The position numbers and the translations under genes are program-made. Positions 38,627 through 47,901 of a stretch of 64,000 nt of DNA are shown in pieces. The stretch's first letter is position 1. The number at the start of each line of letters is the position of its first letter. The DNA is from Kocuria sp. TGY1127_2 (GTDB taxonomy: Bacteria > Actinomycetota > Actinomycetes > Actinomycetales > Micrococcaceae), in NCBI RefSeq assembly GCF_013394385.1, contig NZ_AP022834.1, forward strand, positions 2,356,001 through 2,420,000. The letters are read 5' to 3'. The notes under the pieces are model-generated. The model ran no database searches, was not told where the DNA came from, and was given only the letters and a program-made list of their open reading frames with translations.

Positions 38627-39742
38627 TTAGTAGAAAGGCTGCTGCGTACGGCGCCACCAAATCTGGCGCATGACTCTTTCGACGATCGTGACCCATGCCT
38701 TGTATGCGGTGGGATTCAGAACTTGGTCGTAGACCCCGACGAAGTCGATGACCGTCTTGGTGAAACTCGTCTTGAAAAGGCCCAGCCCGTAGTAACTGTG
38801 TTCTTTGTTCTTCAGTTCCGCCTTCGGCGGGGTGCCGCAGAAGTCATACTCCTCAATGCCGTAGTCCCGCATCAAGTCGGTGAGTGCAGTCCACTGGACC
38901 AGGTGCGAGTCTCCGTATTGTTGACGGCGAGGTTTCGAGCCGCCATCTTTGTAGGTCCCTTTCCGCCCGTATCGAATGACGTACGCACCGACCGAAGGTT
39001 CGCCGTCTTCGTAGGTGAAGTACAGACGGCCCTGACCTGCGCGCGCAAAAGTGGTCCAGAACTGTTTGTAGTACTCGTACGACCGAAGATTCACGTTGGC
39101 GTGCCCCTGCCCCACCGTGTCCATCAGGGAGAACATTTTCTTCATGTTCTCTTCCGTCAACTCCACACGTTCGACCTCCGCGCCTTCTCGCTTAGCGCGT
39201 CGTACCGCATTCCTGCCACGTGAGTGAAGGGATTTGAGCACGGTCTCCTCATCCGCATCGGTCTTGAGCACGGCAGTCGAGTCGTTCGGCTGGATATTGA
39301 ACTGCTTGACCAGTCCAGCGCGTTTGAGGAACGCGCTGCGTGCCTCGGAATCAAGAATGTCCGGCTCGATCTTGATCGCGAACACTTTGAGGCCCTCGGC
39401 GCGGACGAATTCCTTGTTCGCGTCCATGACGGCGGGGATATCTTCGATGTCCCACACATCCGGCCCCTTGATCATGTACCAGATCTTGCCCAGGAACGGG
39501 ATATTCTTCTCGAGAACGAGGTTGTAGCTCGTGACTTCTTTTTCCTCGGTGCCGCCCTGATCATTCCGGGCCTCAGTGATCCCCTCGTAGACCACGTACA
39601 CGGGCTTCCAGCCGTGCTCGGACTTCACCGACGCAAAGGATGCGGATTGAAGGAGATTTCCACCGTTAGGGTTTGCGGTGACATGGTCATCCCAGTGTTG
39701 GATCTCTTGATCGGTCGCGAATCGAGCGGTGAAATGTCGCAA
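38627..39742 (-). CDS. FemAB/FemX-type peptidoglycan bridge aminoacyltransferase
   Basis: 371 aa. Adds an aminoacyl residue from aminoacyl-tRNA to the lipid II stem peptide, building the interpeptide bridge of Micrococcaceae walls. Two GNAT-like lobes; hallmark regions NGGNLLQSASFASVKSEHGW, VLKSLHSRGRNAVRRAKREG, and GEPSVGAYVIRYG, YDFCGTPPKAEL. TTG 39742 has GAGGA 4 bases upstream. The amino acid added cannot be inferred. Stand-alone gene. Confidence 0.9.
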   Translation of the reverse strand: MRHFTARFATDQEIQHWDDHVTANPNGGNLLQSASFASVKSEHGWKPVYVVYEGITEARNDQGGTEEKEVTSYNLVLEKNIPFLGKIWYMIKGPDVWDIEDIPAVMDANKEFVRAEGLKVFAIKIEPDILDSEARSAFLKRAGLVKQFNIQPNDSTAVLKTDADEETVLKSLHSRGRNAVRRAKREGAEVERVELTEENMKKMFSLMDTVGQGHANVNLRSYEYYKQFWTTFARAGQGRLYFTYEDGEPSVGAYVIRYGRKGTYKDGGSKPRRQQYGDSHLVQWTALTDLMRDYGIEEYDFCGTPPKAELKNKEHSYYGLGLFKTSFTKTVIDFVGVYDQVLNPTAYKAWVTIVERVMRQIWWRRTQQPFY

Positions 39743-39955
39743 AGAATCCTCATCTGCCGTGCGCAGAGGTATTACCCTACGCCATGATTGATTTTCCCGC
39801 GCGGCGGGCTGGTCTCCACCAGTTTACGGCGGAGTTCTGGAAAGTCTCACGCAAAGGCCCGAGAGCGCCATCTATTGTGGATGACGATCTCGGGCTCAAT
39901 GCGTGGCACCGGTCAGCCGGACTGACCGACTCAGCGTTCGACCGGCTAGCGCGGA

Positions 39956-40234
39956 TTATTCGGCGTCGTGATCGGTTTCGAGAATCTTGACCAAGCTGTC
40001 CAGAGCCTCATCTGCGCCGTCGCCCTCGGCGCGGAGAACAACCTTGTCTCCGTGCTTTGCGCCCAAGGACATGAGAGACAGGATCGACGATGCGTCCATA
40101 GCCTCGTCGGCCGACTCGCCTTCGGCTGCGATGGTGACCTCAACGGGGAGGTCGCCGGCGGCCTCGGCGAAGATCGCGGCCGGTCGAGCGTGGAGGCCGA
40201 CTCGGCTGGCGATGGTGGCGGTACGTTCTGCCAT
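39956..40234 (-). CDS. ptsH: Phosphocarrier protein HPr
   Basis: 92 aa. Transfers phosphate from EI to EIIA. His15 in the SRVGLHARPAAIF motif; the regulatory serine region reads MDASSILSLMSLG. AAGGAG with 6-nt spacing precedes ATG 40234. Last gene of the fru-pts operon, 66 bp after ptsI. Confidence 0.97.
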   Translation of the reverse strand: MAERTATIASRVGLHARPAAIFAEAAGDLPVEVTIAAEGESADEAMDASSILSLMSLGAKHGDKVVLRAEGDGADEALDSLVKILETDHDAE

Positions 40235-40300
40235 GATTGTTCTCCTTGATTATGTGGTCATGTGGGGCTGTCGTAACGTCCCCGGAAATGCCGGACTGGT

Positions 40301-41998
40301 TTACAGGCCGAGGTCATCAAGGATGGGCAGCTCCGCGCGGGCCACATCCTTAGTCTCTTCAGCAGATCGCGCTTCCATGGCCTTGGCTGCGATCTGTTGT
40401 GCTTGTTCCAGCGTAACGGATTTCAGCACGGCGGCGACCGCAGGCAAGGAACGAGTATTCATGGACAGGGCCTTGACGCCCAGCCCCACGAGGACCACGG
40501 CAAGCGCCGGATCCGCTGCAGCTTCGCCGCATACGGACACCGTCTTCGGGCGACCGGTGGACTGCTCGGCGCGCTCCGCGCCTTCGACGGTGAGGCGAAT
40601 CATCTTCAGCACGGCCGGCTGCCACGGGTTGTTCAGCTCGGCCAAAGCACCGAGCAAACGATCCGCGGCCATCGTGTACTGCGTCAGATCGTTGGTTCCC
40701 ATCGAGACGAAGTCCACCTCTTGGAGAACGGCCTCGGCTGTCACCGCAGCGGACGGTGTCTCGACCATGACGCCGTGCACGTCGAGGTCTGCCTCGTCGA
40801 GCATCTTGGCAAAGTCCCGAGCTTCGGGAGCCGTCGAAATCATGGGTGCCATGACCCAGATCTCCGCGGTCGATTCCTTGGCCGCAGCCGAGATGGCCTC
40901 GAGCTGACGACTCAGAACCCCCGGCGTCGTCCAGTCCGTGCGGTAACCACGGACTCCAAGCGCTGGATTCGGCTCAGTCGAGTCGGTCAGGAATGGAAGA
41001 GGCTTGTCGGCGCCGGCATCCAAGGTCCGCACGACGACGTGTTGGCCCGGAAAAGCGTCGAATACCGCCTTGTACTCGACTTTCTGTTCCTCGACCGAGG
41101 GTTCTTCCTCGCGGTTCAGGAAAGCGAATTCGGTACGAAAGAGCCCGATGCCCTGGGCACGGTTCTCTGCCGCTGTCTGCGCCGCCTTACCGTTGCCCAC
41201 ATTGGAGTACAACGGGACCTCGGTTCCGTCGGCCAGTATCCCCTTGCCGTCGAATTCCGGAATCTCTTTGCGATTCGCGTACTTCTCAGCGAGACGCTTC
41301 TCGACGTCGCCGGGCTCGGTCACAACTGTTCCGTCGGTCGCATCCACGTACACCACGGTGCCATCGGGCACCTGGGTCGCGCCTGTTGCAGCCACGATCG
41401 CAGGCAGACCCAGATCGCGAGCGAGGATCGCGGTATGGGCTTGGGGCCCACCGTCCGAGGTGACCAGCGCGATGACCTTTTCGGGATCGAGCGTCGCCGT
41501 GTCCGCGGGGGCAAGATCTTCTGCCATCAGGATGAAAGCGCCCTCCGACTCGGGAATACCCGGCGCAGGTTGGCCCGACAGCTCCGCGACGATACGTGCC
41601 CGGACATCCAAAATGTCTGTCACGCGCTGTGCCATGTAGCCGCCCAAGGCTTTCATCTGCTCAGCATACGATCCGGCGGCCTCCCAGATTGCCCGCTCGG
41701 GAGTGTAGTTCTTCCCCGTCACGAGCTTGCCCGCATTCTTGAGCAACGCCTTGTCCCCGGCCATGAGGGCAGTGGACTTCAGCACAGCAGCGGCATTGCC
41801 TGATGTCCGTCCGGCGCGCTCCTTGAGGTTTTCCTTGACGCGAGTCGCCGCGTTCTGCAGACGCTCGACTGCGCTTTCGGGCGTTTCGCTATCTGCAAGC
41901 GTCGATCCGACGGCAGGTTCCTGAATCGGTTCGGGCATCTGCAACACAGGGCCGATGACCCGGCCGGCTGAAACGCCGACTCCGGTGAGTTTCTTCAT
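40301..41998 (-). CDS. ptsI: PTS enzyme I (phosphoenolpyruvate-protein phosphotransferase)
   Basis: 565 aa. Phosphohistidine at His188 (SDGGPQAHTAILAR); PEP-binding C domain with GIGLFRTEFAFL, MAPMISTAPEARDF and VCGEAAADPA. Phosphorylates HPr at the expense of PEP. ATG 41998 is preferred to ATG 42007 because AAGGA lies at proper distance only from it. 37 bp after fruA; in this genome the general PTS proteins are embedded in the fructose operon. Confidence 0.97.
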   Translation of the reverse strand: MKKLTGVGVSAGRVIGPVLQMPEPIQEPAVGSTLADSETPESAVERLQNAATRVKENLKERAGRTSGNAAAVLKSTALMAGDKALLKNAGKLVTGKNYTPERAIWEAAGSYAEQMKALGGYMAQRVTDILDVRARIVAELSGQPAPGIPESEGAFILMAEDLAPADTATLDPEKVIALVTSDGGPQAHTAILARDLGLPAIVAATGATQVPDGTVVYVDATDGTVVTEPGDVEKRLAEKYANRKEIPEFDGKGILADGTEVPLYSNVGNGKAAQTAAENRAQGIGLFRTEFAFLNREEEPSVEEQKVEYKAVFDAFPGQHVVVRTLDAGADKPLPFLTDSTEPNPALGVRGYRTDWTTPGVLSRQLEAISAAAKESTAEIWVMAPMISTAPEARDFAKMLDEADLDVHGVMVETPSAAVTAEAVLQEVDFVSMGTNDLTQYTMAADRLLGALAELNNPWQPAVLKMIRLTVEGAERAEQSTGRPKTVSVCGEAAADPALAVVLVGLGVKALSMNTRSLPAVAAVLKSVTLEQAQQIAAKAMEARSAEETKDVARAELPILDDLGL

Positions 41999-42035
41999 CG
42001 CTATCATTCCTTACTGGTGAAGCTCCGTCCGACAA

Positions 42036-44186
42036 TCAGGAAGCTGCCGCTACCTGGTCGGCTTTTTCCTTGCCGGTTTTGGCTTTTCCGAGGCTCTTGA
42101 GAACCAGGTAAATCACGGCGGTCACAATGGCTCCCACCACGACCGAAATCAGGTACATGGGCCAATTATCCACGAGGGCCACGATCCAGATACCCCCGTG
42201 AGGTGCCGGGGATGCCACGTGCGAACCCATGCAGATCGCGCCCGCAATCGCGCTCCCGACCATCGAGGACGGTATAACGCGCAGTGGATCGGCCGCAGCG
42301 AAGGGGATCGCGCCCTCCGAGATGAACGAAGCGCCCAACAACCACGCCGCGCGTCCGTTGGAGACCTCGGCTTCGGTGAAGTATTTCTTGCGGAGGGTCG
42401 TGGCGAGTGCCATGGCCAGCGGAGTGACCATTCCGGAGGCGATCACGGCTGCCATGATTTCCTTGGAAACATCCGTTCCGGCCGAAAGCCCCGCGGTCGC
42501 GAAGAGGTACGCGGCCTTGTTGATCGGGCCTCCGAGGTCCGCACCCATCATGGCGCCTAGAATCAGGCCGAGAACAACGGCCGAAGCTCCCGACATCGAC
42601 ATCAGGAAATCGTTGAGTACCGTCATAACCCACGCGATCGGCTGTCCCAGAATGAGGAACATCAAACCGCTCGAAATGATTGTCGCCAGCAACGGGATGA
42701 TGACCACAGGCATCATGCCTGCGAGCCACCGGGGCAGCTTCGGCTTGGCCAACAGATAGGCCGCAAAGCCCGCCAACAGACCACCGACGATGCCACCGAG
42801 GAAGCCCGCGCCCACGGTGTTGGCGACCAGACCGGCCGCGAAGCCAGGCGCGATGCCCGGCCGTCCCGCCATGCCGAAGGCGATGTAGCCTGCCAAGGCC
42901 GGAACGAGAAGCCCGATTGCGAAGTTGCCGATAACGTTGGCGACCGCAGCGAGGTACTGCAGCAAGCTCGTATCGCCCAGGTTGAAGAGTGAGGCTCCGT
43001 CGCCGGTCACCGATCCGTCGGAAATCCCGAGAATGTCGTTCGCATTATTTGCGATCTCGTAGCCGCCGAGGATGAAGGAAATCGCGACCAGCAAACCGCC
43101 GGCCGCCACGAACGGAATCATGTAGGACACGCCGGTCATGAGCGAGCGATAGATGCGTCCGCCCCATGATCCCTCATCCGAGCTCGATGCCGACCCTTCG
43201 GACTTTGAACCGGATACGCGTCGGGCATTGGGGTTGTCGGAGGCTTGGATGGCCTCCTCAATCATGGTTCCGGGCTCATCGATGCCTCGTTTGACGGGCG
43301 ACTCGATCACAGGCTTCCCCGCGAATCTCTCCCGGTCTCGAACATCCACCGAAACCGCGAAGATAACCGCGTCGGCCGCATCGATGACATCCTGGGAAAG
43401 AACTTCGTTCCCTGACGACCCCTGGGTCTCCACATCGAGGCGGATGCCCATTTCCTCGGCTGATTGCGCCAAAGAATCTGCCGCCATGTATGTGTGCGCA
43501 ATGCCCGTAGGGCAAGCGGTCACGGCGACCAACCGCTTGCCTGTGACGTGCTTGTCATTCGACTCCGGAACCGTCTCCGTCGCAGCGGAACCCGCAGAAG
43601 AAACCGGGGTGGCGCCTGCCGCGAGCGCGGTCGATCCTTCCCCCGAGGGAGCTTTCGATGCACTGGCCTCCGACGATGCGTCGGATCCGGCAACGGTCGA
43701 ATCCTTTTTCTGATCTTGCTTCGTTCCAGTGTCGCCAAGTCCCAAGGCCCCGTTCACGAGGTCAACGATCTGCTGAGGCTCCTTCGCTTCTCTCAGGGCA
43801 GCAACAAAATCCTTTTTGACGAGCGAGCGCGCCAACTTGGACAAGAGCGTCAGATGTTCCTGGTCCGCTCCTTCGGGAGCGGCGATGAAGAAGATCAGGT
43901 CAGCGGGGCCGTCCTTTGCTCCGAAATCGACGCCTGGCGCAGGGCGGGCCATGGCCAGTGTCGCTTCGGTAACAGCCTCGGATCGGCAATGCGGAATCGC
44001 AATCCCACCGGGGATGCCCGTGTCGGTTTTCGATTCGCGGGCCTTGGCGTCCGCGTACAGGCGGTCGATCGATGTGGCTCGGCCCGCGTCGACGACCCTT
44101 TCAGCAAGATGCTTGATGAGGTCGAACCGGTCTTCTCCCAAGTTCTGGTCCAAAGCCACAAGATCCGCTGTGATGAGTGCAGACAT
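42036..44186 (-). CDS. fruA: Fructose-specific PTS permease EIIABC
   Basis: 716 aa. Domain order A-B-C: EIIA His66 (GIAIPHCRSEAV), a Ser/Ala-rich linker (~155-210), EIIB Cys225 (AVTACPTGIAHTYMAADSL), then a fructose-type EIIC with about eight helices (LMTGVSYMIPFVAAGGLLVA to the end). Imports fructose as fructose-1-phosphate. CAAGGAG 7 bases before ATG 44186. Third gene of the operon, 86 bp after fruK. Confidence 0.97.
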   Translation of the reverse strand: MSALITADLVALDQNLGEDRFDLIKHLAERVVDAGRATSIDRLYADAKARESKTDTGIPGGIAIPHCRSEAVTEATLAMARPAPGVDFGAKDGPADLIFFIAAPEGADQEHLTLLSKLARSLVKKDFVAALREAKEPQQIVDLVNGALGLGDTGTKQDQKKDSTVAGSDASSEASASKAPSGEGSTALAAGATPVSSAGSAATETVPESNDKHVTGKRLVAVTACPTGIAHTYMAADSLAQSAEEMGIRLDVETQGSSGNEVLSQDVIDAADAVIFAVSVDVRDRERFAGKPVIESPVKRGIDEPGTMIEEAIQASDNPNARRVSGSKSEGSASSSDEGSWGGRIYRSLMTGVSYMIPFVAAGGLLVAISFILGGYEIANNANDILGISDGSVTGDGASLFNLGDTSLLQYLAAVANVIGNFAIGLLVPALAGYIAFGMAGRPGIAPGFAAGLVANTVGAGFLGGIVGGLLAGFAAYLLAKPKLPRWLAGMMPVVIIPLLATIISSGLMFLILGQPIAWVMTVLNDFLMSMSGASAVVLGLILGAMMGADLGGPINKAAYLFATAGLSAGTDVSKEIMAAVIASGMVTPLAMALATTLRKKYFTEAEVSNGRAAWLLGASFISEGAIPFAAADPLRVIPSSMVGSAIAGAICMGSHVASPAPHGGIWIVALVDNWPMYLISVVVGAIVTAVIYLVLKSLGKAKTGKEKADQVAAAS

Positions 44187-44272
44187 GACGCTCTCCTTGA
44201 TTTCGGTTTCCCCTGCCGACGTCTTGGCCTATTCGGGCCCGCTCAAAAGGGGTGGTACAAGTGCTGGGGCTT

Positions 44273-45232
44273 TCACCCGATTTTGGTGACGGTCACTTCT
44301 TCGGGCGTGGTGTCCTGGAGCGAAGGCACCTGTGTTCCGGGCAGCGATGCAGCCGCGGAGCCGTGGGCAACAGCTTGGGCCAGGCATTCGTGTGGGGCCT
44401 GTCCCGCCTCATCGGCCAAGAGGAATCCGGCCAGAGAGCAGTCACCTGCTCCGACGGTGCTTCGCGCCTTGATCGGTGCGTGCTGAGCGTGCCAGGCGCC
44501 TTGGGCGTTGACCAGAACGGCGCCCTTGGAACCGAGGGTCGCGAGTACGGATTCGACACCGCGATCCACCAGGTCCTGGGCCGTGCGGGCGGTTTCCACG
44601 GGGTCCGATTCCAGGATCTCCCACGCGCCGGCCCGGCCAACCAGCTCGGCAAGCTCTTCAGAGTTCGGCTTAATCAGGTTGGGCAACCCGTCCTGGCCAT
44701 TGAGGGTGTCACGCAGCGCGGCTCCCGAGGTGTCGACCGCGACGCGCGGCGCCTGAGCGCCGAGACCTTCCCGAACTGCTCGGGAAACTACCGCGTAATA
44801 GTCGCTGGGGACCCCGGGAGGCAACGAACCGGCCAGGACCAGCCAGCTGGCTCCCTTCGCTTCATTGATGAGAAGCCGGGTCAGCTCGCGTTGTGACCGC
44901 TCGTCGAAAGGGTCGCCAGGTGCATTGATCTTGGTCGTCGTACCGTCCGGTTCCGCGATGGTCACGTTGGTTCGGATGGGGTATCCGGTTGAGAGGTTCG
45001 AATACCTCACGTTGGCTTCGGTCAGTCCAGCGAGCACGGGATCACCGTCGTCTCCGGGCAGGACTGCGACCGTTTCCACGCCACTGACGCTCAGCGCACG
45101 CGCAATATTGACGCCCTTGCCACCGGGGTCCGCCACGGAGCGAGTCGCGCGGATGACTGTTCCCCGTGCCAATCCGGCCGGGATCTCGACGGTGCGATCA
45201 AGGCTGGGATTGGCTGTCAATGTAACGATCAT
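44273..45232 (-). CDS. fruK: 1-phosphofructokinase
   Basis: 319 aa. PfkB family; converts fructose-1-phosphate to fructose-1,6-bisphosphate. Signature GGKGVNIARALSV, and the C-terminal KARSTVGAGDCSLAGFL with catalytic Asp. Its start (ATGA) overlaps the fruR stop by 4 bp, showing tight coupling. Confidence 0.96.
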   Translation of the reverse strand: MIVTLTANPSLDRTVEIPAGLARGTVIRATRSVADPGGKGVNIARALSVSGVETVAVLPGDDGDPVLAGLTEANVRYSNLSTGYPIRTNVTIAEPDGTTTKINAPGDPFDERSQRELTRLLINEAKGASWLVLAGSLPPGVPSDYYAVVSRAVREGLGAQAPRVAVDTSGAALRDTLNGQDGLPNLIKPNSEELAELVGRAGAWEILESDPVETARTAQDLVDRGVESVLATLGSKGAVLVNAQGAWHAQHAPIKARSTVGAGDCSLAGFLLADEAGQAPHECLAQAVAHGSAAASLPGTQVPSLQDTTPEEVTVTKIG

Positions 45233-46020
45233 GCGATGAGAACCTCTACGTTCGCTTCTTCGAGGGCGGCGGCCAAGGACCCTTCCGGTGCCTTGTCAGT
45301 GATGAGCGCGTCAATATCAGGCAGGCCCGCGAACCTCACGAGCGACTCCTGCCCGAATTTGGCCGAATCGCACAACAAGACCACGCGACGTGCGGAACGC
45401 ACGATCGCGGTCTTGACGATTGCCTCGTTCAATCCAGGAGTCGAAAGCCCGAACTCTTCGTCGAGTCCGTTGACGCCGATCAGGGCGATATCTGGGCGGA
45501 TGGTCGAAAAGTGTTCGGCGGCCCGGGTCCCCACGGCCGCCCAAGTCATCTTGCGCAGTTGCCCCCCGACCAGGTCGAGAACGATACCGTCGGCCTCTGC
45601 AAGTTTGACCGCGATGTGCAGTGCATGGGTGACGATGAGTCGGTCTGCGCCGGATTTGAGAGAAAAATCAGCGCTAGCGATCAGGTCGGCGAGGATTTCA
45701 GTTGTCGAGCCGGCGTCCAGGACCACGGCTCCGGCATCTGCATCCTGCAACAGCTGATATGCCCGGGAAGCGATGCGCTGCTTTTCGGGGGTATTGACGG
45801 TCTGCCGGGAGGAAATACTGGATTCCACGGCGGTGGACTGCTCAACGGTGACGGCCCCACCGTGCACACGGCGCAATTTGCCATCCGCTTCGAGAGCTGC
45901 AAGGTCACGGCGCACGGTTTCCATCGTGACGTCGTAGCGACGAGCCAATTCGGCACCATTCACTCGCCGGGCGCTGCTGACCAGCTTGGCGATCTCCGCC
46001 CGTCGTTCTTCAGCGAACAT
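45229..46020 (-). CDS. fruR: DeoR-family transcriptional regulator of fructose operon
   Basis: 263 aa. N-terminal HTH (VNGAELARRYDVTMETVRRDLAAL) and DeoR sugar-phosphate sensor (VLDAGSTTEILADLI, HALHIAVKLAEADG, DIALIGVNGLDEEFGL). Inducer is probably fructose-1-phosphate. ATG 46020 is chosen with GGGGAG 9 nt upstream; an upstream in-frame ATG (46086) would swallow the operator region. Heads the operon. Confidence 0.94.
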   Translation of the reverse strand: MFAEERRAEIAKLVSSARRVNGAELARRYDVTMETVRRDLAALEADGKLRRVHGGAVTVEQSTAVESSISSRQTVNTPEKQRIASRAYQLLQDADAGAVVLDAGSTTEILADLIASADFSLKSGADRLIVTHALHIAVKLAEADGIVLDLVGGQLRKMTWAAVGTRAAEHFSTIRPDIALIGVNGLDEEFGLSTPGLNEAIVKTAIVRSARRVVLLCDSAKFGQESLVRFAGLPDIDALITDKAPEGSLAAALEEANVEVLIA

Positions 46021-46060
46021 GGTGAAACACTCCCCGTGATGACAACGGGATGACCCCGTT

Positions 46061-46090
46061 TGTGCATTATTGATTTTATGTGGCATTAAG
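46061..46090. promoter_or_regulatory. Direct-repeat candidate operator of the fru-pts operon
   Basis: TGTGCATTA (46061-46069) and TGTGGCATTA (46079-46088) are near-identical direct repeats, about 18 bp apart, in an AT-rich patch just ahead of fruR. DeoR-type regulators often bind direct repeats. Binding is inference. Confidence 0.35.
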
Positions 46091-46190
46091 TGGTTCGGTC
46101 AACGGGAACAATTGCGATCGGTAGCGTTCACAGGAAAACGCACATCCCTGAATGGTCACCGATCGACCCTTCGGCCTGTGCCGCGGTCGT

Positions 46191-46784
46191 TCAGTTCAGG
46201 ACCAACGACTCCGGGTCCCAAGCGAAGAGACCTTCGATGTCGACTTCGATCGGGGTCGCATTGGGAACGTGTTCCGTCCAATCTCCCGGCGTCGTCGCCA
46301 GAAGAACTCGACGGATGAGCGTTCCGTGGCTCACCACGAGCAGATTCTGGCCTGGATGCTGGAGGATGAGTTGCTTGAAAGCCTCTACGCCTCTGCGGTA
46401 GACCTCCGCTTCCGGCTCGACACCATGGTAGAGATCTTGAGGATGGCGTGAGTCTTCGAAGCTCAGCACCTGCCCTTCGGCGTCTCCGTATGCACGTTCG
46501 ATAACGCCCGGAACCGTTTCGATGTTGCTCAGTCCTACGTGCTGGCCGATGATCCGTGCGGTCTCCTGTGCACGGGACAACGGCGAGGCACCCAGGTAAT
46601 TCCAGAACTCGCCCTGGTCGGCAAGATACTGCCCCGCTTCGTGTGCCTGCGCTCGGCCGGTGTCATTCAGCGGGATGTCAGAACTGCCTTGCATCTTTCC
46701 GGCTTTGTTCCAGTCGGTTTGACCATGCCGCACGACGACGAGCCGCCCGTTCAGCGCAGATTTTTCGGCTTGCTCTTGGCTCAC
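46191..46784 (-). CDS. Histidine phosphatase (phosphoglycerate mutase-like) protein
   Basis: 197 aa. Catalytic RHG in VVRHGQTDWNKAGKMQG, Arg in SPLSRAQETARI, and second His in VVSHGTLIRRVL. Cofactor-dependent mutase/phosphatase superfamily; more probably a broad phosphatase (CobC/GpmB-like) than glycolytic Gpm. GTG 46784 has AGGAGG 6-8 nt upstream. Stand-alone gene. Confidence 0.9.
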   Translation of the reverse strand: MSQEQAEKSALNGRLVVVRHGQTDWNKAGKMQGSSDIPLNDTGRAQAHEAGQYLADQGEFWNYLGASPLSRAQETARIIGQHVGLSNIETVPGVIERAYGDAEGQVLSFEDSRHPQDLYHGVEPEAEVYRRGVEAFKQLILQHPGQNLLVVSHGTLIRRVLLATTPGDWTEHVPNATPIEVDIEGLFAWDPESLVLN

Positions 46785-46874
46785 GCCGACCCCTCCTATA
46801 GTTTGGTCCCGCTCGATCTTACCTGCGGTTGTGGGCTTGCGTGGATTTTTGTGTGGAGTCCAACGGATAATAGG

Positions 46875-47810
46875 TCATTTCGAAGCCACGGCCTCAGAAT
46901 TCTCCGCGGCGGCCACCAATGAGCTGGCGAGCGCGGAAAGACTGTGCCCGCGCCGCCATATGGCCCGTATGGGACGCCCCACCTGCAGACCTTCGACATC
47001 GACGGCAACAAGAGGTTCGTCCATCGCTCTGAGAGGAAGAAACGCCGGTATCCCAGTCGCCCGCGCGGTCCTCCACATGGCCGACAGCGAGCCCACCTCG
47101 GCGGCCGGAGCGACCATGCCTGGAAGGGCTTGTTCCACGGCTCTTCGAGTTCCCGATCCGTTCTCTCGGAGAAGCACGGCTGTTTCTCTCACCCGCTGGA
47201 GGCTCGGCGGGGTCACGGCCCACGGATGTTCTGGCACGACGGCGAGCACAATGTGATCCCAAGCGACCGTACGGGCCGACAATTTGGTGTGCCACCGTGA
47301 CTCCTCGCGGAGTATCTCCGCACTTCGTTCCCCGCCGGGCCGCTCGGGCGTCTCGATGAATCCGAGCTCGACGTCGGCCGAGGCCACGTCACGCATGACT
47401 TCGCGTGAATTCGCCGCGATCACATCGATTCTCACCGAGGGGTTTCTTCTGAGCATCTCCCCCGTCCAGGACGGCAGGTAGTGCTCGACCACCGTGTTAC
47501 TGGCGGAGACTCTCAGCCGCTTGGATGCTCCTTCACGTGCCACTTCGACGCTCTCTGCCAGTGAACGAGCCCCTTCGAGCAGTCCAGCCGCGGCATCGAG
47601 CACGTTTCGGCCGGTCGCGGTCGTCGCAACCCCTCGGGGGGAGCGGACGAACATGTCGATTCCGAGGAGTCGCTCGGCGGCGCGGACCTTTGACGAAGCT
47701 GCCTGCTGAGTCATCCCCAAGGATCGCGCCGCGGCTCCGAGGCTGCCTCTTCGGTCCACCTCCTCCAGCAGAATCCACGCCGAGAGCTCGGGCAGGCGGT
47801 TCATGTTCAT
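46875..47810 (-). CDS. LysR-family transcriptional regulator
   Basis: 311 aa. HTH at residues ~18-60 (GSLGAAARSLGMTQQAASSK VRAAERLLG region); the rest is a periplasmic-binding-like effector domain (RLRVSASNTVVEHYL, LGFIETPERPGG). Divergent from the TDT channel gene across a 91-bp spacer, so it likely controls it. Two ATGs (47810, 47804). Confidence 0.92.
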   Translation of the reverse strand: MNMNRLPELSAWILLEEVDRRGSLGAAARSLGMTQQAASSKVRAAERLLGIDMFVRSPRGVATTATGRNVLDAAAGLLEGARSLAESVEVAREGASKRLRVSASNTVVEHYLPSWTGEMLRRNPSVRIDVIAANSREVMRDVASADVELGFIETPERPGGERSAEILREESRWHTKLSARTVAWDHIVLAVVPEHPWAVTPPSLQRVRETAVLLRENGSGTRRAVEQALPGMVAPAAEVGSLSAMWRTARATGIPAFLPLRAMDEPLVAVDVEGLQVGRPIRAIWRRGHSLSALASSLVAAAENSEAVASK

Positions 47811-47901
47811 GGGTCCACCCTATCGGCTCACAACCCCAGCTTGTGAGCAGACAACATTTTGGTCCCTACCGAGCCTGCGCCCCCGGCCTTAGGCTCGAAG
47901 C

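Noticed and set aside
39784-39990. 68-codon plus-strand frame between femX and ptsH
   Set aside because: No SD at useful spacing, overlaps the ptsH 3' end, no family-like sequence, and it spans a CGGTCAG hairpin that is more likely a ptsH terminator.
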